Program-made: the position numbers and the translations under genes
The notes under the pieces: model-generated
The model's input: only the letters and a program-made list of their open reading frames with translations
What the model was told of the DNA's origin: nothing
Database searches by the model: none
In this document: piece after piece, positions 50,848 to 59,127 of the stretch
Numbering within the stretch: position 1 is the first letter of the stretch
Layout: the number at the start of each line of letters is the position of its first letter
Assembly (NCBI RefSeq): GCF_022698165.1
Contig: NZ_JALDAY010000002.1
Coordinates: 248,001-312,000, forward strand
Direction of reading: 5' to 3'
Source of the DNA: Streptomyces cylindrosporus
GTDB lineage: Bacteria > Actinomycetota > Actinomycetes > Streptomycetales > Streptomycetaceae
Length of the DNA: 64,000 bases

Positions 50848-51870
50848 TCATGCGTTGCGGACGGTCTCCGAGGGCAGAACGCCGAAACGGCTGCGGTAAC
50901 TCGCGGAGAAACGGCTGAGATGAGTGAAGCCCCAGGCGGACGCGACATCGGTCACCGAACGGCCACTGATGCGCAGTTCGTCGTGCACATGCTGCAGACG
51001 CTGTTCACGGACCCAGCCCATAGGAGTGTCACCCACGCCTGTCTGGAAGTGTTCGTGGAGCGTACGGACGCTGCACCCCACTGCTTCCGCGATGTCGCTG
51101 ACGGTGATCGGCTCGGTCAGGTGCCTCTCCACGTATTCGAGCGCCAGGCGCAGGGTGCGGGAGCGGCGGGGCGTGGATTCAGGCAGGGCCAGCGCGTCGG
51201 AGTAGTTGTGCTGATGCGTGGTCAGCAGTGCGACCACCAAGGTGCGGATGTGGTGCAGTTGCACGGCCGGCTGGTCGAAGAGCCCTCCCGGCATTCGGCT
51301 CGCTTCGACGAGCATGAACCGTATGAGGGCCACTATGCCGCTGCCCGCGGCGCCTGTCAGATCCAGCACCGGAGTGAACTGGACGGGGCGTCGCGGCTCC
51401 CTGCCGAGCAAGGCGGTGAGTTCGGCGTCGACCAGGGCTCGATCGATCTTGATGCCGATGGATTCGGTCGCAGCGGCACTGGGGGTCAGCCGTTGCCGGG
51501 CACCGGCCGACATGATCACCGCGGTGGTCGGATCGTTGAGGATCCGCACATCTCCGACTTCCGACAGTACGGCGCCGCTGGGCGCGAGGTTGAGGTAGTA
51601 GGGGCCGGTATCGGGTGGTGGAGTGATGGTCACCGCCAGGCCTGATCGCACGTAGCCGACGGTGAAGCCGTGGCCGATCAACGCCCGCAACTCGTAGTGC
51701 TGCTTTCCACGGGCCGGCTCGGCCAGCGCGACGGTCGGTGTCCCATAGGCCCGGTTGACGGCGGCGACGAACTGCTCGGGATCATCTGAGCGCACCAGGG
51801 GAAATCGACCGAGGATCTCGGTGTTCGCATCGGGATGCCCCGTCGGCGGGTACGCCAAGGCGTTCGTCAT
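50848..51870 (-). CDS. AraC family transcriptional regulator
   Basis: A 340-residue regulator. The N-terminal ligand/dimerisation domain (AraC-binding-like, about 40-210) is followed by the C-terminal double HTH (about 235-335), with the first HTH at TVSDIAEAVGCSVRTLHEHF and the second at SVTDVASAWGFTHLSRFSASYRSRFG. This architecture is common among activators of aromatic and amine catabolism (for example FeaR/NphR type). Same strand as, and between, the MFS gene upstream and the monooxygenase operon downstream, both of which carry the shared motif. Confidence 0.92.
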   Translation of the reverse strand: MTNALAYPPTGHPDANTEILGRFPLVRSDDPEQFVAAVNRAYGTPTVALAEPARGKQHYELRALIGHGFTVGYVRSGLAVTITPPPDTGPYYLNLAPSGAVLSEVGDVRILNDPTTAVIMSAGARQRLTPSAAATESIGIKIDRALVDAELTALLGREPRRPVQFTPVLDLTGAAGSGIVALIRFMLVEASRMPGGLFDQPAVQLHHIRTLVVALLTTHQHNYSDALALPESTPRRSRTLRLALEYVERHLTEPITVSDIAEAVGCSVRTLHEHFQTGVGDTPMGWVREQRLQHVHDELRISGRSVTDVASAWGFTHLSRFSASYRSRFGVLPSETVRNA

Positions 51871-51957
51871 CGAGAACTCCCGTGGTGCTTCGGGCCGCCC
51901 AGGGTGTGCCTGGGGGCTCGGCTGGGTTCCGCGACCTACATAGATCGCGTTACACGC

Positions 51958-51986
51958 AAGTTATGCCGCAATCAAGCGTAAGTCAA
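51958..51986 (-). promoter_or_regulatory. candidate promoter of the araC-type gene
   Basis: Minus-strand TTGACT (51981-51986) and TAACTT (51958-51963) are 17 bp apart, close to the vegetative consensus. It would give a leader of about 80 nt before the AraC ATG. Confidence 0.55.
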
Positions 51987-52072
51987 CGAATAGCGGTCGG
52001 AAGTTCCATGAGTGGGTCCGCCCGGTCCACCGCACCCCCGACAGGGCATCGGACGCCGCTGCGCCGCCTCGA

Positions 52073-53344
52073 TCAGCCGCGCCCGGCGGGTGCCGCGCGA
52101 GTGGCATCTCCGGAGCACCCCACGTCATCCTGCCCGCTGACAGCCAGCGGACGACGACGCAGGACGAAAATCGCCGCCAGGCCGGCAAGCAGGCCGCCCA
52201 CGGCACAGAACCTGATGGCGTGAGCCAGACCCCCTACGGCGGCACCCAGCGCTCCGACCGCGACCGGCGAGAGGAACTGCCCCAGATAGAAGGCCGACGT
52301 CCAGGCAGCAGTGCCTCTTCCTCGTTGATCAAAGGCGAGCCGCGAAGTGGTGCCGATCAGCAGGGACGGAAGCATCAGCCCACAGCCGACGCCCGACACG
52401 AAGCCACCGCCCGTCACGGCCACCCAGCCGTGGCCCGCGGTGACGAGCATCAGCCCGAGACCACCGACGACGAAGGCCGCGACCAGAAGACGGCCCGCAC
52501 CGTCACGCACCCACCGCACGAAGCACAATGACCCGGCCACCACTCCGGCATTGGCGATCGCCGCCGATGCACCGATCCCGGCGCTCCCCACGCCGAGGTC
52601 GTCGAGCACGAAACCGAGCTGCACCTGCAGCACGAAGAAGACGCAGGCCGCGCCTACCACGGTGAGCACCAGCAGGGGGGCGAGAGCCCGCCAGGGCAAG
52701 GAGGTCACCTGTCGGTCGGCCAGCCCTGCCGCCGCCCGGTCGAAGGACGGCTCGCGTAGCAGCACGACCATGGCCCCCAGCAGCGGAAGCGCTGCTGCAT
52801 AGAGCCAGAAGGGCGTACGCCAGCCCGCTGCACCGAGGCCGCCCCCGACCGCCAGGATGCCGACTGCCGCGACGGACGTGATCACTGAGTGCCAGGTCAT
52901 GTACCGGTCTCGCCGCGCACCGGTGAAGTAGTCACCGAGCAATGTCAAAGCGACGGTCATCACCGCCGCCTCGACGACTCCCAGCAGTGCACGGCTGAGC
53001 AGGATGAGCGGGAGGGAGTCGAGCCACAGGGGCGCCGTGCCGAGTACCGCATAGGCCGGCATCGCACCGAACAGCAGCCGTGTCCTGCCGAAGCGGTCCG
53101 TGACCGACCCTGCGAGCGGACCGAGCACGGCGATACCCAAGGCGGGCAGGGTCATCGCCATGGGGGCGAGCGTGTCGACGCCTGGGGTGCCCGCGAAGGC
53201 ACGCTCGAGTTCGGGCAGCACGGGGGCTATCAGCAGCGACCCGAGGACGGACGCGCAGGCGGCCGTCAGCAGTATGGCGGCCTGCCGCCTTCCTGGCTGC
53301 CAGTGCGGCACCGGAGAGGCGGAGGGGCTTCGGGATGCGTCCAT
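52073..53344 (-). CDS. MFS transporter
   Basis: A 423-residue MFS protein, a paralogue of the transporter at 7785 (shared LIAPVLP, PMAMTLPALGIAVLGPLAG, DRFGRTRLL and GTAPLWLDSLP segments). About twelve hydrophobic stretches are visible. The AraC-regulon motif lies 67-83 bp before the ATG, and the araC-type gene is next downstream, so it probably imports or exports the substrate of the monooxygenase operon. Confidence 0.88.
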   Translation of the reverse strand: MDASRSPSASPVPHWQPGRRQAAILLTAACASVLGSLLIAPVLPELERAFAGTPGVDTLAPMAMTLPALGIAVLGPLAGSVTDRFGRTRLLFGAMPAYAVLGTAPLWLDSLPLILLSRALLGVVEAAVMTVALTLLGDYFTGARRDRYMTWHSVITSVAAVGILAVGGGLGAAGWRTPFWLYAAALPLLGAMVVLLREPSFDRAAAGLADRQVTSLPWRALAPLLVLTVVGAACVFFVLQVQLGFVLDDLGVGSAGIGASAAIANAGVVAGSLCFVRWVRDGAGRLLVAAFVVGGLGLMLVTAGHGWVAVTGGGFVSGVGCGLMLPSLLIGTTSRLAFDQRGRGTAAWTSAFYLGQFLSPVAVGALGAAVGGLAHAIRFCAVGGLLAGLAAIFVLRRRPLAVSGQDDVGCSGDATRAAPAGRG

Positions 53345-53410
53345 GAAATGCGGCTCCTCGACGAATGGTCTGTTCGAGCGAGGGGCGACAGTAGGCAGGC
53401 GGCCACGCGA

Positions 53411-53427
53411 CCACTATCCGGAGCGTG
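53411..53427 (-). promoter_or_regulatory. AraC-regulon motif, copy 2 (upstream of MFS gene)
   Basis: Minus-strand CACGCTCCGGATAGTGG, matching the copy at 50665-50681 at 15 of 17 positions and at a similar distance from its gene. The recurrence in two promoters flanking one araC-type gene is the main evidence. Confidence 0.5.
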
Positions 53428-53541
53428 CGCCCACCAGCCGATTCCTGCGACCGTCGACCGCGGCAAGCAGACCCTGATGAACGTCGGCCGCAGTTCGGTG
53501 CGACTCAGGCCGATGTACCACCCAGCGGAACCGAATCCTCA

Positions 53542-53570
53542 TTGACTAATGCCGCAGCGCGACATTAGTC
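53542..53570 (+). promoter_or_regulatory. ROK-type operator overlapping promoter of the C-deglycosylation operon
   Basis: A dyad of CTAATGCCGC (53546-53555), AGC, and GCGACATTAG (53559-53568): the arms match at 9 of 10 positions, and flanking GA/TC extend the symmetry. The same 10-3-10 site occurs before the ROK gene at 57781-57803. A possible promoter overlaps it (TTGACT 53542-53547, 17 bp, TTAGTC 53565-53570), so binding would block transcription of the operon starting at 53723. Confidence 0.65.
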
Positions 53571-53722
53571 TCCCGTTAGGCAACGTAAGAGGCTGAGGGG
53601 CGACTGTGGCCCCGCACCACCGCGTTGACGGCCGATCGACGCCGCCGCAGACAGCCACCGCGCCCGCGCCGACCCCGTCTTGGACCGCATGCGCCACGAG
53701 AGCCGCTAGGGAGCAACCTGCT

Positions 53723-55345
53723 ATGACATCACCGCACTCCGCACCGCGCGGAGTGAGCAGCGACGGCCCGGTCAGGCCCGTCGAGCACGTCGACGTACTG
53801 ATCATCGGGAGTGGACCGACCGGGTCCGCGTACGCCCGCGTTCTCGCTGACGAGGCACCCGGCGCCCGCGTGCTGATGGTCGAGGCCGGCCCTCAGGTCA
53901 GCACCCCCAGGGGCCGCCACGTCAAGAACATCACGGATCCCGCGCTGCGCGTCGCGGCCCAGACCGCTTCCCAGGGACCCGACCGGGACATCCGCCCCGG
54001 AGATCCGGTCCACTCGCGCCCGCCGGGAGTGATGGTGCGCCCCGGCACCTACCTGCTGGGCGAGAAGGCGTCGGGCGTGCCGGACGAAGGGGACTCCGCC
54101 GACGGCTCTGTGGGCATGCCCGGGGCATCGCTGTCGACCAACGTCGGTGGCATGGGCGCTCACTGGACGTGCGCCTGCCCAAGGCCGGGCGAGGGCGAGC
54201 GGATCACCGACATCCCGGACGCCGAACTGGACGCGGCGCTGGATCGGGCCGAGGAGCTGCTGAACGTCACCACGACCGCCTTCACCGACGCTCCTTTCGC
54301 CGACGAGGTGCGCAAGCGCCTGTCGGCCGAACTGGACGCGGGGCGCTCGCCCGAGCGGCGCGTGCAGACCATGCCACTGGCCGTGGAGACCTGGCCCGAC
54401 GGCAGCCGGCACTGGTCGGGGACCGACGTCATCCTCGGCGATCTCGCCGACAAGGACACCGATACCTTCGAGCTGCGCCCCGACACGCTGTGCCGACGGC
54501 TGCTGCTGGAGGGGTCCACCGTCGCCGGCGCCGAGCTGGAACACCTCCCCACCGGCCGGCGCACCACGGTGAACGCCCGCTGGGTGGTCGTCGCCGGCGA
54601 TGCGCTGCGCACGCCCCAGCTGCTGTTCGCGTCCGGTATCCGGCCGGCCGCACTGGGCCGCTACCTCAACGACCAGCCGCAGATCGTCGTCGCCGTCCGG
54701 CTGGACCCCGCGGTCCTGGCGGCGGCCCGTGACGCGGCCGCCGTGGAACGCCCGGACGCCTCGTTCAACCCGGTCAGTGGCGTCAGTTGGGTCCCTTACG
54801 ACCACGAGACGCACCCGTTCCACGGACAGGTCATGCAACTCGACGCCTCCCCCGTCCCGTTGGAGGAGGAGGTCGAACCCGGCTCCATCGTCGGCCTGGG
54901 CTGGTTCTGCGCCAAGGACGTGCGCGCCCAGGACCGTGTGGAGTTCAGCGAGACCGAGACCGATCCCTACGGCATGCCGGCGATGACCCTCCACTACCGG
55001 TTGACCGAGGTGGACGAGGACCGCATCGAGGCCGCCAAGCGTGCGGCCGCCCGGGCGGCTCGGCTGCTGGGCGCCTTCCTCGACCCGCGCGGACCGCGTC
55101 GGCTGCCCAGCGGATCCTCGCTGCACTACCAGGGGACCGTGCGGATGGGTGCCGTCGACGACGGCACGTCCGTGTGCGACACGCACTGCCGGGTCTGGGG
55201 AACCGAGAACGTCTACGTCGCGGGCAATGGCGTGATCCCCACCGAGACCGCCTGCAATCCCACTCTGACCTCGGTCGCACTGGCCGCCCGGGGAGCCCAG
55301 GACATCGCCCGCCGGTACCACGAGGAGAACGCCCGTGTTTCCTGA
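53723..55345 (+). CDS. GMC oxidoreductase, pyranose oxidase / C-glycoside 3-oxidase-like
   Basis: A 540-residue FAD enzyme of the pyranose-oxidase branch of the GMC family. The dinucleotide motif GSGPTG is at 29-34. VGGMGAHWTCACPRP contains H147, the position of the His that binds FAD covalently in fungal pyranose 2-oxidase. The C-terminal catalytic pair is H468 (SLHYQGT) and N512 (TACNPTLTS), with the spacing seen in that family. Bacterial relatives encoded with C-deglycosidase subunits (CarA, C-glycoside 3-oxidases) oxidise C3 of the C-linked sugar. Since the next two genes are such subunits, this is the expected role. ATG chosen over an earlier in-frame start because AGGGA precedes it. Confidence 0.85.
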   Translation: MTSPHSAPRGVSSDGPVRPVEHVDVLIIGSGPTGSAYARVLADEAPGARVLMVEAGPQVSTPRGRHVKNITDPALRVAAQTASQGPDRDIRPGDPVHSRPPGVMVRPGTYLLGEKASGVPDEGDSADGSVGMPGASLSTNVGGMGAHWTCACPRPGEGERITDIPDAELDAALDRAEELLNVTTTAFTDAPFADEVRKRLSAELDAGRSPERRVQTMPLAVETWPDGSRHWSGTDVILGDLADKDTDTFELRPDTLCRRLLLEGSTVAGAELEHLPTGRRTTVNARWVVVAGDALRTPQLLFASGIRPAALGRYLNDQPQIVVAVRLDPAVLAAARDAAAVERPDASFNPVSGVSWVPYDHETHPFHGQVMQLDASPVPLEEEVEPGSIVGLGWFCAKDVRAQDRVEFSETETDPYGMPAMTLHYRLTEVDEDRIEAAKRAAARAARLLGAFLDPRGPRRLPSGSSLHYQGTVRMGAVDDGTSVCDTHCRVWGTENVYVAGNGVIPTETACNPTLTSVALAARGAQDIARRYHEENARVS

Positions 55346-55754
55346 TCGCCTCATCGTCCCGGAGGAGCTGGGAGTCGAGGAAGACGCCGGTGGAGCGACC
55401 GCGGTGACCTTCCGGGTACGGCTTCCGTGGTACCGGGCGCTGCCCATGGACGGGCTCCACCTGTCCGACGTCGCGTTCGACGGCCGGCCGGTCGCGTCCG
55501 ACCGACTGGACGTGGAGATCGACGGCACCTGGCGGCCCTACGAAGACGTGGCGGGGCTCCGCGACGCGTGGTGGTTCGTGCTGGATCCGCTGCGGGTGCG
55601 CGTTCGCGGCCTGGAGCCGGTCGCGGACGGCGAGCACAAGGTGACGGCGACCGTCGGGGCGCGCGTGCCCTACATCGTCCTGGGCACCGAGGCCCTCGTC
55701 ATCAAGGAGACCCTCACCAGGGCCCTCCCCCTGAACGCAAGGAGCGCCGCATGA
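55335..55754 (+). CDS. C-glycoside deglycosidase beta-subunit-like protein (DUF6379)
   Basis: A 139-residue all-beta protein (LGVEEDAGGATAVTFRVRLP, then GLHLSDVAFDG and WFVLDPLRVRVRGLE) with the length and strand pattern of the small subunit of C-glycoside deglycosidases. In the characterised enzymes this subunit pairs with a TIM-barrel alpha subunit, and both are required. The GTG at 55335 overlaps the oxidase stop by 11 nt, and its own stop overlaps the alpha gene ATG, so three genes are translationally coupled. No catalytic residue can be assigned in this subunit alone. Confidence 0.8.
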   Translation: MFPDRLIVPEELGVEEDAGGATAVTFRVRLPWYRALPMDGLHLSDVAFDGRPVASDRLDVEIDGTWRPYEDVAGLRDAWWFVLDPLRVRVRGLEPVADGEHKVTATVGARVPYIVLGTEALVIKETLTRALPLNARSAA

Positions 55755-56764
55755 GCCGCCCGCTGCCGAAGCTCGGCGTCACGACCTACAGCTTCACCCC
55801 TCAGTACCATGGTCTGGAGCTGTCCTTCGAGGACATCGTCCGCCGTATCGGGTCCCTCGGCATCGGGCCCGGGCTGGAGATCGTCGGCTTCCAGAGCATC
55901 AAGGGCTTCCCCGAGATCCCGGACGATTTCGTACGCCTCTTCCGCGGCCTGGTCGACGAGTACGGGCTGGAGCCGTCCTGTCTGGCGGTCAACGCCGACC
56001 TCGGCCTGCTGCCCGACCGGCTGCTGTCGCCGCAGGAGATGGCCGACTATCTCGCCCCCCAGGTGCGGGCCGCGGCCGAGCTGGGCTTCCCCGCGGTGCG
56101 GCTGCAGAAGCCCGCCGCACCCGAAGCCGTGGAGCTGCTGCTGCGTGTCGCCGAGAAGGAACAGGTCAAGATGGGCTTCGAGATCCACGCTCCGGACAGC
56201 GTCCACAGCGACTGGGTCATGGCACTGCGCGAGCTGTACGCCCGGCTGGACTCGCCGTACCTGGGGTTCATCCCAGACTTCGGCTCCAGCACCCGGCGGG
56301 TCTCCCCCAGTGTGTGGGAGGAGTACCGTCGGCGCGGGGTCTCCCAGGAGGCCCTGGACACGCTCGACGCACGTTGGAACGAGATTCACGCTTCCGACCA
56401 GCGGCCCTCGGAGAGCGAGCTGATGGGCGAGTTCTCGGAGCTCACCCACTCCCTCGGGCTGGGCGCCTTCGCCCACCCCTTGGCGATGTTCTGCGCGGGC
56501 ATCCACGGGCACCAGGATCCGCAGGACTGGGCTGAGATCGGCTCCCAGATCATTCACGTACACAGCAAGTTCTTCGGGTTCGACGAGGACGGCGACGAAC
56601 CCGCGATCCCGCTGGCCGACCTGCTCAAGGTGCTTGTCGACGCCGGTTACACCGGATACCTCAGCAGCGAGTGGGAGGGCTGGCACTGGGACCCGACGCC
56701 GGACGCCGCAGCCACGGTGCAGCGTCACCACCGGCTCAGCCGAGACATCCTGGAATCGCTGTAG
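55751..56764 (+). CDS. C-glycoside deglycosidase alpha-subunit-like protein (sugar isomerase TIM barrel)
   Basis: A 337-residue xylose-isomerase-like TIM-barrel protein. The likely divalent-metal ligands are E144 (GFEIHAP), D176 (IPDFGSS), H271 (HVHSKFF; H269 alternative) and E307 (SSEWEG), the E-D-H-E set of the fold. Next to a DUF6379 protein and a pyranose-oxidase-type enzyme, it fits the alpha subunit of C-glycoside deglycosidase, which removes a proton from the 3-keto sugar and eliminates the aglycone. ATG with AAGGAGCG upstream, 4-nt overlap with the beta gene. Plain sugar-phosphate isomerase activity is the alternative but does not explain the beta subunit. Confidence 0.82.
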   Translation: MSRPLPKLGVTTYSFTPQYHGLELSFEDIVRRIGSLGIGPGLEIVGFQSIKGFPEIPDDFVRLFRGLVDEYGLEPSCLAVNADLGLLPDRLLSPQEMADYLAPQVRAAAELGFPAVRLQKPAAPEAVELLLRVAEKEQVKMGFEIHAPDSVHSDWVMALRELYARLDSPYLGFIPDFGSSTRRVSPSVWEEYRRRGVSQEALDTLDARWNEIHASDQRPSESELMGEFSELTHSLGLGAFAHPLAMFCAGIHGHQDPQDWAEIGSQIIHVHSKFFGFDEDGDEPAIPLADLLKVLVDAGYTGYLSSEWEGWHWDPTPDAAATVQRHHRLSRDILESL

Positions 56765-56767
56765 CCG

Positions 56768-57682
56768 GTGATCGAGACGAACCCGCCGGCGGTCGAGCCG
56801 GAGCAAGGAGCACCCGTGACACCACCGGTTCCCGCTCGTCGTGGACGCGGCACTCCGACCGCGCTGCGCGCGCGAGTGCGATACGTCGAGCGCCTCACAC
56901 CACACATGATCCGCGTCGTCTTCGACGGCGAGGGCCTGTCGGGGTTCGACGCCGGCGAGTACAGCGACCACTACGTGAAGCTGCTGTTCCCCGCGCCCGG
57001 CGCCGTCTATCCCGAGCCCTTCGACCTGCGCCGTGTACGGGAGGAGCTGCCGCGGGAACAGTGGCCACGCATGCGCACCTACACCGTCCGCCGCTGGGAC
57101 GCCGAGGCGCGGGAGCTGACCGTCGACTTCGTCGTCCACGGCGACGACGGCCTGGCGGGACCGTGGGCCGCCCGGGCGAAGGCGGGCGACGAGCTCTACT
57201 TCGTAGGACCGGGAGGCGGATACGTCCCCGACCCCGCCGCCGACTGGCATCTGCTGGCCGGTGACGAGAGCGCGCTGCCCGCGATCGCGGCGGCCCTAGA
57301 GCGGCTGCCCGCACATGCCGAGGCGTACGTGTTCGTGGAAGTCGCCGGGCCTGACGAGGAGTTGAAGCTGGCCTGCCCCGAGAATGCAGTGATCCGCTGG
57401 CTCCATCGCGGTGACGGGCAGGTGGGCGAGGAACTGGTGGCCGCGGTCCGGGCCCTCGAATTTCCCTCAGGTCGACCACAGGTCTTCGCGCACGGTGAGG
57501 CCGTATTCGTCAAGCAGCTGCGCGGGCTGCTGAGGAACGAGCGGAACGTGCCGCGGGAGGATCTGTCCATCTCCGGTTACTGGCGTGCGGGCCAGGACGA
57601 GGACGGATGGCAGGAGTCCAAGCGGCAGTGGAACCGTCAGGTGGAGACCGAACAGGAGGGGCCCGTCACGGAGTCTCCGTGA
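56768..57682 (+). CDS. siderophore-interacting-type FAD oxidoreductase
   Basis: A 304-residue protein of the ViuB/SIP family. The FAD-binding motif RMRTYTVR is at 101-108, the GDELYFVGPGGGY loop near 155, LLAGDESALPAIAAAL (NAD(P)-binding side) near 165, and SISGYWRAGQDEDGW at the end. Such proteins reduce ferric siderophores with NAD(P)H. No siderophore gene is near, and it lies 3 nt after the alpha-subunit gene in the C-deglycosylation operon. It may therefore supply reduced flavin or iron, or reoxidise/reduce a sugar intermediate. A terminator follows at 57698. Confidence 0.85.
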   Translation: MIETNPPAVEPEQGAPVTPPVPARRGRGTPTALRARVRYVERLTPHMIRVVFDGEGLSGFDAGEYSDHYVKLLFPAPGAVYPEPFDLRRVREELPREQWPRMRTYTVRRWDAEARELTVDFVVHGDDGLAGPWAARAKAGDELYFVGPGGGYVPDPAADWHLLAGDESALPAIAAALERLPAHAEAYVFVEVAGPDEELKLACPENAVIRWLHRGDGQVGEELVAAVRALEFPSGRPQVFAHGEAVFVKQLRGLLRNERNVPREDLSISGYWRAGQDEDGWQESKRQWNRQVETEQEGPVTESP

Positions 57683-57697
57683 CACTCCGATGCCCCT

Positions 57698-57730
57698 GGG
57701 GGCCGCAGCCGAGCGACGGCTGCGGCCCCC
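57698..57730 (+). terminator. hairpin terminator of the C-deglycosylation operon
   Basis: A perfect 14-bp stem (57698-57711 and 57717-57730) with loop AGCGA, followed by CTTCCTGTGT. A second small hairpin, CACGGA-GTC-TCCGTG, overlaps the stop codon at 57667-57681. Confidence 0.8.
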
Positions 57731-57780
57731 CTTCCTGTGTCGATCATGAACCCCGACCCCTTCCGTCCGGCTTGTCGATG

Positions 57781-57803
57781 CTAATGTCGCATGGCGACAG
57801 AAG
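57781..57803 (+). promoter_or_regulatory. ROK-type operator upstream of the ROK gene
   Basis: CTAATGTCGC (57781-57790), ATG, GCGACAGAAG (57794-57803): arms match at 8 of 10, with a perfect TGTCGC/GCGACA core. It aligns base for base with the operator at 53546-53568. Its position 27 bp before the start codon suggests autoregulation. Confidence 0.65.
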
Positions 57804-57829
57804 CAGGCGTCGACGCATAGGGGAGATTG

Positions 57830-59077
57830 GTGAACACGGTCAGGAGCGGGACGGACAGCGGTCCTGAGGATCTCTCACAGACCCTGCTGAGCATGCTGCG
57901 GTTCACCGGGCCCGCCACCAAGCCGGCACTGACCGAGCGAGTCGGCGCGGGCCGCACCCTCGTCACGCAGAAGATCAACGAAATGATCGACGTCGGCCTG
58001 CTGGTCGAGGACCGCATCGGAAAGTCCACCGGAGGACGCATCCCGCGCGAGGTTCGTTTCCGCAGTGAGGCGGCAGCGGTCGTGGGCATCGAAGTGGGCA
58101 GCTCCGGAATCGACGTCGGCATCACCGACCTTGCCGGTCACCCGGCTGTCACCCATCACGAAGCGTGGGACGTCGCACAGGGCCCGGAGGCCACCCTCGA
58201 CAAGCTCCAGCAGATCGTGAACGTACTTCGCACCGATCCGCGAGCGCCTGACGCACCGCTGGTCGCCGTCGGAGCCGGCCTGGCCTCACCGGTCGAGTTC
58301 TCCAGCGGCAGGCCCGTCTCTCCGCCCTACATGCCGGGCTGGGACGACTACCCGGTCCGTGACCAACTCGCCGACCGTTTCGGCGTAGAGGCCTGGGTGG
58401 ACAACGACGTCAGCGCCATGGCCCTCGGGGAACTGCGCGCCGGACTCGCCCGCGACGCGTCGGATTTCATGTTCGTCAAGCTCGGCTGGGGCGTCGGGGC
58501 GGGCCTGGTCTCGCGCGGTGGGCTGCATCGCGGCGCCGACGGCTGTGCCGGCGACATCGCCCACATCGTCGTGCCCGCGAAGTCGCCGGCACTGTGCCGG
58601 TGCGGACGCCGGGGTTGTCTGGCCGCGCACGCCAGCGGTGCGGCGCTGGCACGCGAGGCACAGCGCCTGGCGGACACCGGGGAGAGCCCCTATCTGGCGT
58701 CGCTGGCAGCCGAGGGAACGGTATTGGAAGCCGCCCATGTCACGGCGGCCGCCCGCGCCGGCGATCCCGCCGCGACCGAGTTGCTGGTGCAGACGGGCAG
58801 GTTCATCGGAACCGCCCTCGGCACGTACGTGAGCTTCTTCAACCCCTCGCTCGTCGCGATCGGGGGAGGCGTGTCGAAAGCGGGCGACGTTCTGTTGGCG
58901 GCCATTCGTCAAGCGGTCTACGAGTTCTCACTACCGCTCGCCACACGCCACCTCCAGATCGTGCCCGCGGGCCTGGGCGAAACTGCGGGCATCGTCGGAG
59001 CCGCTTTCACCGCGCTGGACGCGGTGCTGCGTGCGGACCGTCTCGCGTGGTGGGCCGAGCAGCCGCTCAAGGACTGA
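57830..59077 (+). CDS. ROK family transcriptional regulator
   Basis: A 415-residue ROK repressor. The N-terminal winged HTH is at about 15-70 (TKPALTERVGAGRTLVTQKI), and the sugar-kinase-like effector domain starts at AAVVGIEVGSSGIDVGI. The zinc motif CRCGRRGCLAAHAS near 262 follows CxCGxxGC. The EGCxGE-like segment is altered, so kinase activity is unlikely. GTG with AGGGGAGA upstream. It follows the C-deglycosylation operon and carries the same operator as that operon, so it most likely represses it until a sugar or glycoside inducer binds. Confidence 0.92.
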   Translation: MNTVRSGTDSGPEDLSQTLLSMLRFTGPATKPALTERVGAGRTLVTQKINEMIDVGLLVEDRIGKSTGGRIPREVRFRSEAAAVVGIEVGSSGIDVGITDLAGHPAVTHHEAWDVAQGPEATLDKLQQIVNVLRTDPRAPDAPLVAVGAGLASPVEFSSGRPVSPPYMPGWDDYPVRDQLADRFGVEAWVDNDVSAMALGELRAGLARDASDFMFVKLGWGVGAGLVSRGGLHRGADGCAGDIAHIVVPAKSPALCRCGRRGCLAAHASGAALAREAQRLADTGESPYLASLAAEGTVLEAAHVTAAARAGDPAATELLVQTGRFIGTALGTYVSFFNPSLVAIGGGVSKAGDVLLAAIRQAVYEFSLPLATRHLQIVPAGLGETAGIVGAAFTALDAVLRADRLAWWAEQPLKD

Positions 59078-59080
59078 CAA

Positions 59081-59112
59081 CGAGCCCGGCCACCTCACGA
59101 TGTCCGGGCTCG
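59081..59112. terminator. bidirectional hairpin between rok and isomerase genes
   Basis: CGAGCCCGG (59081-59089) and its complement (59104-59112) with a 14-nt loop lie in the 50-bp gap of convergent genes. Confidence 0.6.
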
Positions 59113-59127
59113 CTGCACTACGTGGCG

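Noticed and set aside
56768..57682. A siderophore uptake locus
   Set aside because: No siderophore biosynthesis, receptor or ferric-siderophore ABC genes are present; the adjoining ABC importer is the amino-acid (HAAT) type.
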